A stretch of DNA of 64,000 nucleotides from Hymenoscyphus infarciens (lineage: Eukaryota; Ascomycota; Leotiomycetes; Helotiales; Helotiaceae): NCBI GenBank assembly GCA_001414345.1, contig LLCB01000028.1, positions 62,001-126,000 of the forward strand, read 5' to 3'. Below are positions 35,522-46,469 of this stretch, piece by piece (position 1 is the first letter of the stretch; each line of letters begins with the position of its first letter). Under the pieces are notes generated by a model. It was not told the DNA's origin, did not search any database, and saw only the letters and a list, made by a program, of their open reading frames with translations. The position numbers and the translations under genes are program-made.

Positions 35522-35981
35522 ATGAGCAGAAGAGGTCTCCTTCCCCTGCTTCTGGCTACATGCGCCGGAGTCGGCGGTGGTACGCATGCTTATTTCTTCC
35601 ATCGCCTGCCTTGTTGTATTGCTAACGGCGACAGGCATGTATACATTTGGCCCTTTGATAAAAGAAAACAGTTACGAGGCGAGACAACAATCATTAAAGT
35701 AGGCGTCTCCTACTTCTTGCAAATTCAAAGCTCACATGATTAGGGAAACTACTGAAGCCGCCTCGGCCTCGAAAATTTCAGAAGAAGAATCGAAAAAGGT
35801 TGCCGCTGCTGAAGCTGTCGCCAGTAGAAATGCATCTACAGAATTGGCTCTGAGCCCCAAAGCTCCTTCGAGTTCGTCGTGGCCGAAAATCGGTCTTTGG
35901 TGGTCAGGCGGTGATAATACGAAGAACGGGTCGCCGAGTAAAACGCCAACTGAAGTACCAAATCCAGAAAAGAAGAATTGA
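35522..35981 (+). CDS. Small single-pass membrane protein, unknown function
   Basis: I do not recognise the family. Three exons (35522-35579, 35635-35698, 35744-35981) give 119 residues. Residues 4-24 (RGLLPLLLATCAGVGGGMYTF) form one hydrophobic segment after a short basic N-terminus, the layout of an inner-membrane mitochondrial or signal-anchored protein. It continues GPLIKENSYEARQQSLKE, then an Ala/Glu/Lys helix and a Ser/Pro/Asn-rich tail with SWPKIGLWW in it. The two splice joins restore a continuous, well-behaved sequence, and the introns are 55 and 45 nt with good ends. It is divergent from MMS22. Real gene likely, function unknown. Confidence 0.7.
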
Positions 35982-36872
35982 TATTCGGAAAGCGATGTAA
36001 AATATGTAATTACGAAGAAAGATGAAAGATGAAAAATACTAGTCTGCATTCTGCGAGTATCGCTTTTCAACACGACGAACCAACCCCGGTCTTTCTCCAG
36101 CTGCGTTTGACACTCTCAGTCTCTTTCCCGGTTGATGGTGGTCGGTGGTCGTTCGAGAACGAGGACGATCGATCCTTCTCTGACGAGGCCAAGCGCTCCA
36201 GTCTACCTATTGGGAGCTTGAGGCCGAGGCCGTTCTTTCCTTGACAAGGTCGAGGTAGTTGAGTCTAAGGTAGGTCACCCTCGACCATCTCGGGAATTTA
36301 GGTTGCTCCTTCCCTCTTACCTCGAGTTCGTGCCACCATGATGTGAGTAGGTAGAGGGGTTGAGAAGGGACCTTGTCCACGCTTAGAGTATAACCCCCGT
36401 CCCCTCCTTTCCCTGCCATATACATACTATTTCGTTGTCCAAATCGTTAATTTAATTTAATTTAATTTTTTTTATTAAAAAAAAGCTATTCTATTTGGAC
36501 GAGGTATGGAATTGCGATTTAGTAACTATATGATGGCTTCACTTAAGATGATTGCGCTGCTCAGAATATAATATTTGTCCATTTATTGCAGGAAAGCCCT
36601 CTCATCGTGACTTGAGTAACAGAAGAGGTTCATGTAATAATACAAGTGTATGGAGAAACTTGGAATACCCAATCTCTTCCTTCTCAGTTATCCGTTCTCA
36701 GAGCATCAATGCAATTATCCTTGTTATTTAAGCACGATAGCGTGGAACAGATTTGTTTGAGACAAAAATCTTACCTGAAAGGAAGGTTTTTAGGTCGCTA
36801 CATACTCAGCACGTAGCTAGAAATCAGCGAAGTTCTCGCTGCTTTATCATACAGAGCTTAGCCTTTGTGAGC
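35982..36872. other. Intergenic, nothing recognised
   Basis: The stretch includes a TTTAA-type short repeat and poly-A near 36450-36485. No supportable gene or RNA. Confidence 0.55.
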
Positions 36873-38164
36873 TCAGTGAGGTACAACGCTTTGTTTACTG
36901 ATTAGAATAGTGCACCGCCGGACAGGATGTCCGAAAATACCTATCGCAAACATGACATATGAGTCGACATTGACAAGGGAAGTATGAGCCCCATGTTGCG
37001 TAAGTGCAAGAGGACGAGCCCACCACCCATAAGCAGACATCGGAGTACCAGTCTGGTGCAACATTGCTTTTAGTCTTTGAAGAAAACGGGGTAAGTTGAC
37101 ATACAATCTCATCCATGATTTATTTCAACCCTTCAAGTGTTACTTTGGGCATCATGGGTTCCTTGTCTTGCTTTATACTGTCCTCCTATCGCACCCACTT
37201 GCTTTAGCATCGCTCTCAATGACCATCAGAATTATTGTACTTACTGCCGTTCAAATTTTGGTAACATCAACATCCACAATATGATCAACATCTACTTCAC
37301 GGGCGTCTGGGGGTCCTTTGTAAGGCGACATTACTGAACTTTCCCATTTTCTCTTGTCGTCATAAGAGAGGAAATGAACCAGTTCATGGAGAAACGTGGT
37401 AGACTGGCATTCGTAAATACCCCACTGATCTTTGGTGGGGCTCCAAGGATTATTTGAAGATGTATCGCCCATTGGTTCTGTGTAGACGTCAGAGTCAAAA
37501 AGTCCCTTTTTTTGAAGAAATCATCGAAGAGGGTTATTTCGGTACTGTCAATTCGAGTCAGTGCAAAGCTTTCTTTATTTTTCTTGTTCTCTTCTTCGTC
37601 GTCTTCTTCGAAGCCCTGGATGGCGTTAGCCTCTCCGCGATATATAGCGAGCTCTTTCCAAAACTTACTATTGTGAATATCACTCTCTGTTCCGGGGTCA
37701 ACTCGTCCGCGTCTAAAGTGTCTGCGCTTTCGGTAAGCTCTCCGAGCTTTGCAATGGCTTTGAACATTGGTATAACGACTGAGGCCCCATTAGTGATCAA
37801 TGTCTCTCTCAAGAAGCGGAGCCAGAACATTACCTTTTGATTTATTCGCATTTGCCATGTCCTTAAAATATTGTGAAAACTAAGCAACATGTGTAGCTTT
37901 ATCGGGCTCAAAAAACTCCTCGACTACCTTGGCTAAAGCAATCGCATCCTTCCGTGCGTTTTCGACCAATTTCTTCTCCTTCTTATCCATTTCGGTAAAT
38001 TCTGCTGGGTTGGATCCGGGTACATGTATTTTGAATTCGAAATAATTTCCAAAAACTCTCTTTGGAGGTGCTGGTCTGGGAGGTTTCCGTTCCCTTACAG
38101 GAAATGGTCCCGGTGGTGGTTTTCTGAGTGGCATTGCGAAAACTTGAAATGGTAGATCATGCAA
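36873..38164 (-). pseudogene. Decayed aspzincin (M35-type) metallopeptidase gene
   Basis: Fragments of an M35/aspzincin zinc protease can be ordered on the minus strand: 38164-37928, 37861-37834, 37778-37669 and a piece from 37615 reaching ESFALTRIDSTEITLFDDFF. Then comes STTFLHELVHF (the HExxH zinc site, near 37380) and finally 37052-36873 with GTPMSAYG and NVDSYVMFA. In the family the third zinc ligand is the Asp of GTxDxxYG; here that position is Met. The frame also breaks between the FFKKRDF segment and the HELVH segment, near the homopolymers at 37495-37515, where one base appears missing. There is no signal peptide, although the family is normally secreted. I read it as a pseudogene; a sequencing indel plus a divergent active site is the alternative. 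Confidence 0.55.
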
Positions 38165-38831
38165 TAAGTCAATGAAAAGCTCTGAGTCCTGTAAAGTTTC
38201 AGAATCTTTTTATATGTCTCTCAATGCTGGACTGGACATGCTTCTATACATCTTAATGTTCGTGCGAAGAGACATATCTTGTTATCAGGGTGATTCTTTA
38301 ATTCAAGTCGTGGAAGTAAGCAAAAAATCCCCAAAAACAATAAAAGCCAAGGCCGAAAAACAGTTCGTCAAGGTCGAATAAGCTCTAGCTTAATATTTGT
38401 CAAGGTGTGTCCCTCCCGCTGTTAGGGCGGGAGCGACCCTCACTTGTATACCATATATATAAGCGGGATTCCTAGGCTTACCCCTCCATTACTCCTGCAT
38501 GAATTCCATCAAGATCACAACTTCATATCCACGGCCTATGCCATACACCGCCAAATCCCAAGTCAACGAGAAATTCTCTTGATAAGGGTCAGCTTTGGCA
38601 AACGTTCAGACAAAAGGAGCCATATTTCACTCACGGCATACCCCGCTCACCCTATCTCACATAAGCATTGCGTACACTTGGCTAGTTTGCATCGCATTGT
38701 TTATCTTGACATTGATTTTTCTCGAAGGGCACGTCGCGTAAATGATATTTTTTGAGCTACTTGATAGCCATGAACTAGGCGAGTCAAATCTGATAAGTAG
38801 CAGTAGTCTTCCCACTGTTTGTTGGGTGTTA

Positions 38832-39338
38832 CAGTACTAGAGCATAAGTTTCCATACGATCCAACTTTTTACACCAAAAATCGCTAAAACATACTATAAA
38901 GACCCTTCTCTAGTACACTATAATTATATTAAAATTCTGTTTACAAATTAGGGTCATTACTAAACTAAGCATTTAACTATAAGTGTTCTATTTAATAATT
39001 AATAATACTCTGCTAGTTATTATTGTAAGTAGGCCTAAAGTAGATCGAGCGTGAATTCTATAGATTTTATGAGATTTGTATGTAAAAACGGTTTAAATGC
39101 CGATATTCTACCGTAACTAACTTTAAATAGATATAAATTAAGAATAGAGCTCTTAAAACTTAATCCTAAATATTACAAAAGATAGATATCTTAATTCTAA
39201 ATAGAGTTTATATATAGTATATATTTATAAAATCGCTATAGAACATATAGTTATAGACGCCGAGTAGTGTGTTTTAGCTGTTTTTGGTGTAAAAATTCTA
39301 AAAAAGATGCATCGTACGGAAACTTATGCTCCGGAAGT
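38832..39338. mobile_element. MITE-like element, TA-flanked, 507 bp, long inverted ends
   Basis: The two ends are inverted repeats of about 65-75 bp. Both read GGAGCATAAGTTTCC (left AGAGCATAAGTTTCC), then RTACGAT, and further in TTTTTACACCAAAAA and AGCTAAAACA-type blocks. A TA lies directly outside each end (38830-38831, 39339-39340), and the outermost bases are CAGT/CACT, as in Tc1/mariner or Fot1/pogo relatives. The interior is AT-rich and non-coding. It differs in end sequence from the elements at 7.9 kb and 27.4 kb, so three families are present. Confidence 0.75.
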
Positions 39339-39469
39339 GTAATCCTATGATTGATTTGTCTCTATATGCATCCAACACTTTAATTAGCCTTTTATTTTGA
39401 CCCCTGCAAACTTCTAATCGACCACCAATCGAATAATAACCCTTTCATCGCGGTTACTTCCAAGCAACT

Positions 39470-39826
39470 ATGTTTAGCAAAACTTCGAAAGCGCTCAAGC
39501 CCTAGGAGGAGCCAGAAGAGAATGAGGACGATGTGGAGGAAGAAATTGATAGAGAAGATGGCGAGGAAGTTGATGATTTAGAGGGGGGCAACGAAGAAGA
39601 TAACGACGAGTTAAAATAGCATTCCAAAAACACACAGAATTATCTAACTCGTTCTGTGCAGGCTGAAAATGAAGATACAACAGTCTCCAGCAAAGCTAAG
39701 GGAAAAACGTCAACCAATGCAAAGGATTCTGGAGAGGGAGAAGCGGAAGGAAAAGCCTTGGCTCCTGCAGAAATCAAGAAGCTTTTCAATGGTCTGGATG
39801 GGAGAATACCACTAGGTGTCAAATAA
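39470..39826 (+). pseudogene. Acidic ORF interrupted by two TAG codons
   Basis: From the ATG at 39470 a 119-codon frame runs to TAA at 39826 with only two internal stops, both TAG (39503-39505 and 39617-39619). The translation is very acidic (EENEDDVEEEIDREDGEEVDD), then a Ser/Lys/Glu-rich part ending APAEIKKLFNGLDGRIPLG. CAG-to-TAG is a typical RIP change, and a MITE lies 130 bp upstream. The family is not recognised. The composition bias means part of the openness could be chance. Confidence 0.35.
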
Positions 39827-40450
39827 AACTAGTCTCCTTCCTTCTCTTGGAAAGGGCACTTTCAGAAAAAGCAGGAGAAGAAAAAGGGAACAAAGCCCTT
39901 TACCAAACCCTCTCAAAGCACAAATCTTCAACCTTGAAACGCGATTTCTCTTTGAAGTTTCTTATATATATTAATTTGCCGTAAAATTTGGTTGGTAGGC
40001 GTGATTCGATTTCTGCAAAGGTCGTGTAAGACGCCCGCTCATTGCACCTCGGCACCCTTCTATTGGTTTGTTCGATATAGGCCCAAATAACTAGAGTTAT
40101 TTACCGAGAAGGATTAGAAGAATCAAGCAATCAACCATATTACTCTTCCAAACCCTCTCGAGTATTACTTTTCATTGTTCGAGGCCGTTTCGTACGATCT
40201 AAGGAAAAGTTGGTGACGAACAATGATGCAATAATGCTTGAATAGCCTGAGCTGACCCAAAGGGAAGTGAACCACACGTGATACTTTCCCCTCCAAGGAA
40301 TTGAACACGTTATACTCAAACATCTTTCGCATGATAAATCGTCGTATTCGTTACGTTCTTTATGTCGTATCTAAAAGTTCACATCAACCGCACCCTTTCG
40401 CTTAACTCCATTTCCCCACAGACCATCCCACCAACAATCCATTCTCCGAC

Positions 40451-40837
40451 TCAAGTCGTAATCCCACTCATCAACCCATCAAAAACCATACTTCTTGCAA
40501 ATCTCCCCAAACTAACGTCTCCCACCATCTCCCTGACATCGATATCTCTAATCGTCTGGGCAATGCTATATTCGACCCCTATGCCTACGGCAGAAGCAAG
40601 AGCACCACCAGCAACGGCGCCTGGTGGCCCAGCTAACAGGTATCCTCCAACTGCTCCAGCCGCTACGACAAGTCCATTGGTACTGGTTGCAAGTGCGCGT
40701 TTCGCTTCAGAGGGATTGCCAGATAGTGCTTGTACAGTGGCTGTGAAATGGCCTACGAGAGGTACCTTTTCTGAAAATCGGGTTATGGTTCCGTTTTTCG
40801 TAAAGGCCGTTGTGATTTTTGTTTTAATGTTAGACAT
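40451..40837 (-). CDS. Small glycine-zipper-like protein, 128 residues
   Basis: A single uninterrupted frame. The N-terminal third is basic-amphipathic (SNIKTKITTAFTKNGTITRF). The centre has an alternating Gly/Ala stretch (LVVAAGAVGGYLLAGPPGAV, then AGGALASAVGIG) at about residues 55-85 that can form a membrane-associated glycine-zipper hairpin, and the C-terminus is regular. There is no signal peptide. The opposite-strand frame over the same bases is Pro/Ser-rich and looks like a shadow. I know glycine-zipper proteins of this size from fungi but cannot name a function. Confidence 0.65.
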   Translation of the reverse strand: MSNIKTKITTAFTKNGTITRFSEKVPLVGHFTATVQALSGNPSEAKRALATSTNGLVVAAGAVGGYLLAGPPGAVAGGALASAVGIGVEYSIAQTIRDIDVREMVGDVSLGRFARSMVFDGLMSGITT

Positions 40838-41883
40838 TTTGGCGGAATTTTTATGTTTTGAAGTTGGGCTGAGCGAGAGGCGGTGAATCTGCCCTTTAGG
40901 TGTTAGTGCTGGCGATCAATGTATTTAGGGGTGGAAAACTGGGAAACGCAATTAGGATGAGGGATTTTTTTACTGTTTCTTGGGCAGAGATTTTAGATAA
41001 CAACCCGAGGTGTTTGGCTCACACTACTCCGCTTTCTTTCTGTCGTTTCTTGGCCTTTGCTTCTGGACCTCTGGTGTCCCTCTGCTTGTCCTACCTTATC
41101 GTTCTCTGGCTGTTTCGACTTCCTTCCTTTTCGTTGCCCACCTCCTTTCTTAATTCGTCAGTTATGTGGCCTCTCTCCGTTGTGAAAGAAAGGCTAATGG
41201 AAATGGAAGATAAGAGAAGAAATAAAATTGACGGTGTTTATTTATCATTGAAGTGTGACAAGCGCTTAGAAGCGATGGTGATACCACATATAACAGTATG
41301 ACAGATAGGGCGGTGTGCAATGCCACGTATCTTCCTGTGTACAACAGACTTGTGATGTCTCCCTCGGAAGTAATAAAACCTGAGCATGAGGACATTGTTG
41401 ATTTTGGATAAGAACCCAGTACCTGGTTTTGGATCTTTTGAGTAGCACAGTGTTTAGCCAAGTCTATAGAGACCCAATAATGAGATCAACCTAGCCAACA
41501 CAAAAAACGCCGAGTGTAAAAATATCGAGTATGCTGTGCTCAAACCAGAGGGAAATGCGACCCGCGACAAAGTTCTCATCCCAACCTCCTGACTGCTCAA
41601 ATAGGATATCCACTAGGCAACAAAAAAACAATCGTATTATTGAGTTTGCGAATTGAATGGTATATAACAACCCATGTGTTCGTCACCACATAAGAACTCC
41701 TCTCAAAACACCAGCCCTCAAAACAATAGGGTCCGGAACGTACGTTGAATTTGTCAAAGTGAAATCTGCGATATTTCTTGGAAATTCGTCTCAAATAAAT
41801 TCATTTTCAATCAGGAAGGCAGTATCCAACCTCCCATACTTCACAAGGAGGGCCTGAGATCGACAAGAAACGCCAAAAAAATG
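40838..41883. other. Intergenic, nothing recognised
   Basis: This is the promoter side of the small glycine-rich gene and the 3' side of the BTB gene. No supportable gene, RNA or repeat. Confidence 0.55.
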
Positions 41884-42591
41884 TTATTCGTCTTGAATGT
41901 AAGGCGGGGGTAGCGTCAATATCGATTCAGAGTCAGATACAGTTGCTGGAGAGACTGTACAAACAGCATTGTCGAAAGTAGTTGTACATTTTTTAATAGA
42001 GCCCTCACGCGTTGTGTAATGCGCATACCTGCCTTGCGATTCCCCCCGCATTCTCGAGTGCGTAACGCATTTTCCAACATCCATCCGGTGAGAAGAGATT
42101 TCGTGAGGACAAATCCATCCTTTTTCCGCACGAAAATTGACATTTAACCATTCCACTTCTGTGTTTGCTGGCGTAGTCAAAGTTGCGATGGGCGGTCCAT
42201 TCTCTGTTTTGTCGTAAGCCCCCTCGTATGTGTATGTTATCTTCACAGCTTGGAGGAAAGTTTTGTTCTCGAGCCAGTTTTGGAGTTGCACGATACCGAA
42301 ATATTTGGCTTCTTGCAGTAAGGCAAGATACAATGCGTAGTCATGCCCCTTTAGCTTGTCGTAGAAAATTGGAAACACTCCTCGTCGTAGATATCGAAGG
42401 ACATGCTCAAATAAGTCACCGTCTGCGTCAACAAAGTATGAACCATCTTCTTGAGGGTGACCACCCTGATCAGAAAGTAGAGTAGCGAAGAACGGGCTAT
42501 CTCTGATTAAAGTCTCGCGAGTGGTGTTGAACCTTCGTTCGCCCACTTGGAGCGTAATTTTAGCGGTGTGGGCTAGTCCTGGGGTGCTCAT
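41884..42591 (-). CDS. BTB/POZ (potassium-channel T1-type) domain protein, 235 residues
   Basis: One exon. Residues 10-100 form a T1/KCTD-type BTB domain: ITLQVGERRFNTTRETLIRD, SPFFATLLS, DGSYFVDADGDLFEHVLRYLRRG and a tyrosine-rich helix ending EAKYFGI. KCTD-like BTB proteins form oligomers and often act as cullin-3 adaptors. The C-terminal 120 residues have no known domain. They include WICPHEISSHRMDVG and a Ser/Thr-rich tail. Start choice: the ATG at 42591 leaves a short, normal leader before the BTB core. Family sure, role unknown. Confidence 0.85.
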   Translation of the reverse strand: MSTPGLAHTAKITLQVGERRFNTTRETLIRDSPFFATLLSDQGGHPQEDGSYFVDADGDLFEHVLRYLRRGVFPIFYDKLKGHDYALYLALLQEAKYFGIVQLQNWLENKTFLQAVKITYTYEGAYDKTENGPPIATLTTPANTEVEWLNVNFRAEKGWICPHEISSHRMDVGKCVTHSRMRGESQGRYAHYTTREGSIKKCTTTFDNAVCTVSPATVSDSESILTLPPPYIQDE

Positions 42592-44599
42592 GGTGGAACG
42601 GTGTTGGTTTTACTACTGTATTCAGATTAGTTGCTTCCCAGATCACCATAAGTATATCAACCGCTCGAGGCTAACTTACGATGATGTTTGTTTTCAAGGG
42701 TCTAACTGGTGAGAAAAGGAGGTTGTGTTGTCGCGAGGCTTTATGAACTTGACTTTAGGAAGCAGTACGGTGGCGAAAGTTGGAGGCAGTGAAATCCTCG
42801 CTTAGTGATTGGCTGCGGGGTAATGCGTTTCGTAAATACCGCAATCCTTAAATTCACGCATCGCAGACCACAAGAGCATAATACGAAGGTGCCAATAGCA
42901 ACACATACACTTGACTTAAGTACGTTTCCATTATCTCATATATTTATCGCCATATATTCTCGTCTCTCGTTGTGTTCTCCTCTTTACCGCCTACGGAGTA
43001 CGCGAGTACCTCGGCCGCACCACTATCGTTATCGTCTTCGCACCCTTGGCGTCCTCTCCACCAAATTCCAGGTTCCTTCTCTGCCGTTCAAAAGAGGGGG
43101 AAATGAAGAGGAATTGGGTCACTTTAGAAGGATCATGGTGCATTTTAGCTAAGCCTAGTTCGGTTTCACCCCGCCACGTCCTTTCTCGAGTCTGGTTACA
43201 TCCTCTCATTAGTCAATCCACGATTTGCCCATCACGAATTGAGGCGTATTATTTCTTACAATTGACAGGGGTGCTTCTACTCCCCCCCTTTAATTGTCTA
43301 TGCACTCTACATTTTATTTAAGGGGGCAAGTAGGCTGCCCACATCATGTTTCTTTATCATATCAATCTTCTCTTCACAAAGATTATTAGATTTTACAGTT
43401 TTGTAGCCCTCATGATTGGTGCATTGTCAGACGGTGTAATATTTTCTGACTTTGGGGTCCAAAACGGGCTCGCTTAAGTCCAGGGTGGCACGCGGGCAGG
43501 CTAGGTCTGCGAGATGCCATTCAAAGTGCGGCTTAAGGAAAATATACCCAGTCCTTGGATCAAGTGAACCAAATGCTGTACCTTGTTCCCCTGCTTAAAA
43601 GGCTTCAAACTTGCTGCTGGGAAAATAACCCACAAGCAATTCAATCCTTTTTGTGCAACCTCAAAGGTCCAGTGACCATTCAATTTTCACTTCATTGCAC
43701 CTTCATCGGTACATGAGATCTCGTTTGCATTGCAAAATTTCTTCGAAGTCCTGCTGCCTCCGAGTATTCAGGAATACAGGAGACATCCCAGTGGACAACC
43801 ATAAGCAACTACACTGTGCAACAAGGAAGGTGGAGGTTTCCAAGATCTCATCAGGCTCCAGAGAAGAGTTTTGAGTTCATAGTTCTCAAAGCCCGGTTTT
43901 GTTATTATATGCAATTATTCAATAATAACATTTGTGGTCTATACCAAGTAATTACAATTATACCTTGTAAAAATGGCAAAGTATTAGGGTAACTTCTAAA
44001 AAGATGTTTCGTCCCACTCGGTTGATGACAGCGATATTTACGGTCGCTTTTACCATCCGTCGCCAGCATCCTTACGACAAAACTATATAAATTTGAGTAC
44101 ATTTATTCATTTTGATTACTCGTGCAACCGTAATCCATTGTTTAATTTGCCCTTGTTTACTCCCTCTCCTTGATAGATTGCCGTTGAGATATTAAACCCT
44201 TTCCCCAAAATAAGGGAAAGTGAAACAAAAAGGGAGCGAGCCTCCAAAGGGTAACCTGAATCAAATCTGGTACAGAATAGTCTCAAAGCGAGGGGCAAGT
44301 GAGCCCCAGTGGGAAAAGAAAGGTTTCGAAGGAGAGAAAGATCAATCAAAACCCGAAAGACACAAAATAAACAGCAAGCATAATAATGAACAGTGTAGTA
44401 AGTAAATTATGTATAGATGTACACACAACCCCCAAAATAACTCTCAAAAGGCCAACTGCAATATCTCCAATCCTCGTCCCCAAAGTGTATAATACAAGAA
44501 GTGTCATCATTATAAAACATTATCATAAGTGTGTCACGATATTAGCATAGTATACTTATCCACCACCTCTTCCACCTCTTTCATTCTCCATTCTGTCCT
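42592..44599. other. Intergenic, nothing recognised
   Basis: Two kilobases with frames under 120 codons on both strands and no domain, splice partner, tRNA or paired repeat that I can support. Confidence 0.55.
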
Positions 44600-46469
44600 T
44601 TAGACTCCAGAATCGATGACCAAAGGAGCATTCTTAGCGGTATAAGCATTCCAGTTATCACAGGTCTGCTTCAAAACCATAGGAAGTTGCTTCTCGGTGA
44701 TCCCCTTTGGCTGCTCGAGGAAACTGGCATACAAGCCTCCAGAGATGTGCCAAGCAATGTGGCAATGGAATGGCCAGACACCGGGATTATCAGATTCGTA
44801 TTGCATGACGAAATGGCCATTCGGGCGGACCATTTGGACATCTCGTCGTTGTGGATTGGATGGGTTCACAACAGTGGTACCATCCCAGTTGCCGGGCCCC
44901 TCTGAAAGAATCTGCATGTTGTGGCCGTGCAAATGCATTGGGTGGGATGCTGGTGTTGGGTTATTGACCACAACTCGGATTGTACCGTTGGTACCAAAAT
45001 TGACCACGTTCCATTCCTTGGGGTAGGAGAAATTTCCTGACTGAGCGAGAGGGAGGATAGGTTGGTTGAGGTTTGCACGCATGGAGGTACCACCGAGTGT
45101 CCAGAGGAAGCTCTTGGTCGCGTTGGTGAAGAAGTTGATATCCATGTTGATGGTTGTGTCTGGAGTCTTCACTGGGATTTTATAGGTAGGGGCAGTTTGA
45201 GTGAGAGCGTCATTAGCGCAAGTTCCTGGGTCGGGTACATTCCAAGCGGTACTGTTTGGGGCTTGGTTGGTGTCTGCACTCTCATAGTAGATTGCGGCGA
45301 GGGCATTTGGCTGTTTGGCAGCACTGCATGGGGTGGAAATATTGGCTCGCATCCAGAAAGCTGAGTTGGGCTTGTAGCTTGCTTTGACTAAAACATCTGC
45401 TCGTTGACCAACACCAAGAGTTACAACATTTGTGGTATATGGCGTCTAAAAGAATCGTGTTAGCTGGGGAGGATGTGGATGAGAGATAACCTACAATTGG
45501 GACAAAGTCGTTAGAAATAACCGTCATGTTGTGGCCGTCAATGCTGAATCGTTGGAGAGCATCTGCACCACCGTTGATGATTCTGAGAAGATGGGTCTTG
45601 CCGGAAGTGAATTTGAATTTTGAAATTCCAGCTCCATCAGTACATTTAGCATTGTCACCCTGTGCTTTGGTGGAGCAATCAAAGTCCATTTTTCCGTTGA
45701 TGAGATTGTTGTCAGAAGCCGGACGAGGGTTTCCGTTAGGTCCCATCACAGATTGGACGATCGAAAAGTACTCGGCGTGAAACCAATCAGCAAGCATAAC
45801 AGGACCGACATCAATATCCCAGGCGGCGTTCTTTGGACCGTGAACGATCAGAGGACCGAAAAGACCACCTGCAAGCTGAGCCGAAAAGTGCGAATGGTAC
45901 CAAGTTGTGCCGTAAAGTTCGGCTCTGAAGGTATATGTGAAAGATGACCCCGGAGCAATTGGGCATTGTTGAACACCAGGCACGCCGTCATAAAATGGGG
46001 TATCGGTTTGCAAAAATCCGTGCCAGTGCATGGCAGTACCTTCGTCTGGGCCGGAAATCTGATTATGAACAGTTACTGAAATCATGTCTCCCCAATTCGC
46101 TTCGATGGGTGGTCCAGGGAATTGATCGTTGATGAGAATCACATTTTTTTGGTAACCGTCTGGTGCGATTTGACCGCGCTTGATGGTAAAATCATAGCTT
46201 CGAGTCACACCTGTGAAGGGTGCACTTTTGTAGGGGTTGTTCCCAGCGGCTGTGAGAGTGCCCCACGGAAAGCCATTTGGCAACGGATTGTTGGTAAGAA
46301 ACGGAGGGAAAGTTGGTGCCCCAACAGTTCCCCATTTTGATGCACTGGTACATGTTACAATCGATTGTATACAAATATAGAATGAAACCGCTTACCCATT
46401 GGTCTGCTGTTGACTCAAAGACCCAATTATACCAAGCACACCGCTGAGTATTTGTCCAATTAAACCCAT
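44600..46469 (-). CDS. Laccase (multicopper oxidase), secreted
   Basis: Laccases oxidise phenols with O2, for lignin or melanin chemistry or detoxification. Exons 46469-46396, 46344-45495 and 45445-44600 give 589 residues. The first exon supplies a modest hydrophobic leader (MGLIGQILSGVLGIIGSLSQ). All copper motifs are intact: HWHGFLQ (L1), GTTWYHSHFSAQ (L2), HPMHLHGHN (L3) and HCHIAWHISGGLYASFLE (L4), which includes the T1 Cys-His pair. The C-terminus DSGV is the ascomycete laccase plug that reaches the trinuclear site. An ATG at 46283 lies inside the mature domain and would lose the leader, so I reject it as the start. No neighbouring pathway genes. Confidence 0.95.

Larger units (their letters stand above)
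38165..40450. other. Gene-poor region with MITE and broken ORF
   Basis: Apart from the element at 38832-39338 and the interrupted acidic ORF at 39470-39826, both listed, I find no gene. The frames are short and unrelated. Confidence 0.5.

Noticed and set aside
40362..40886. 174-codon frame opposite the glycine-zipper-like gene
   Set aside because: The minus-strand protein has natural composition and a plausible fold; the plus-strand one is Pro/Ser-rich noise.
45282..46283. Laccase frame starting at the ATG 46283
   Set aside because: This start lies after the conserved N-terminus. A short upstream exon at 46469-46396 provides a leader in frame, and the frame's 3' extension past 45495 is intron read-through.
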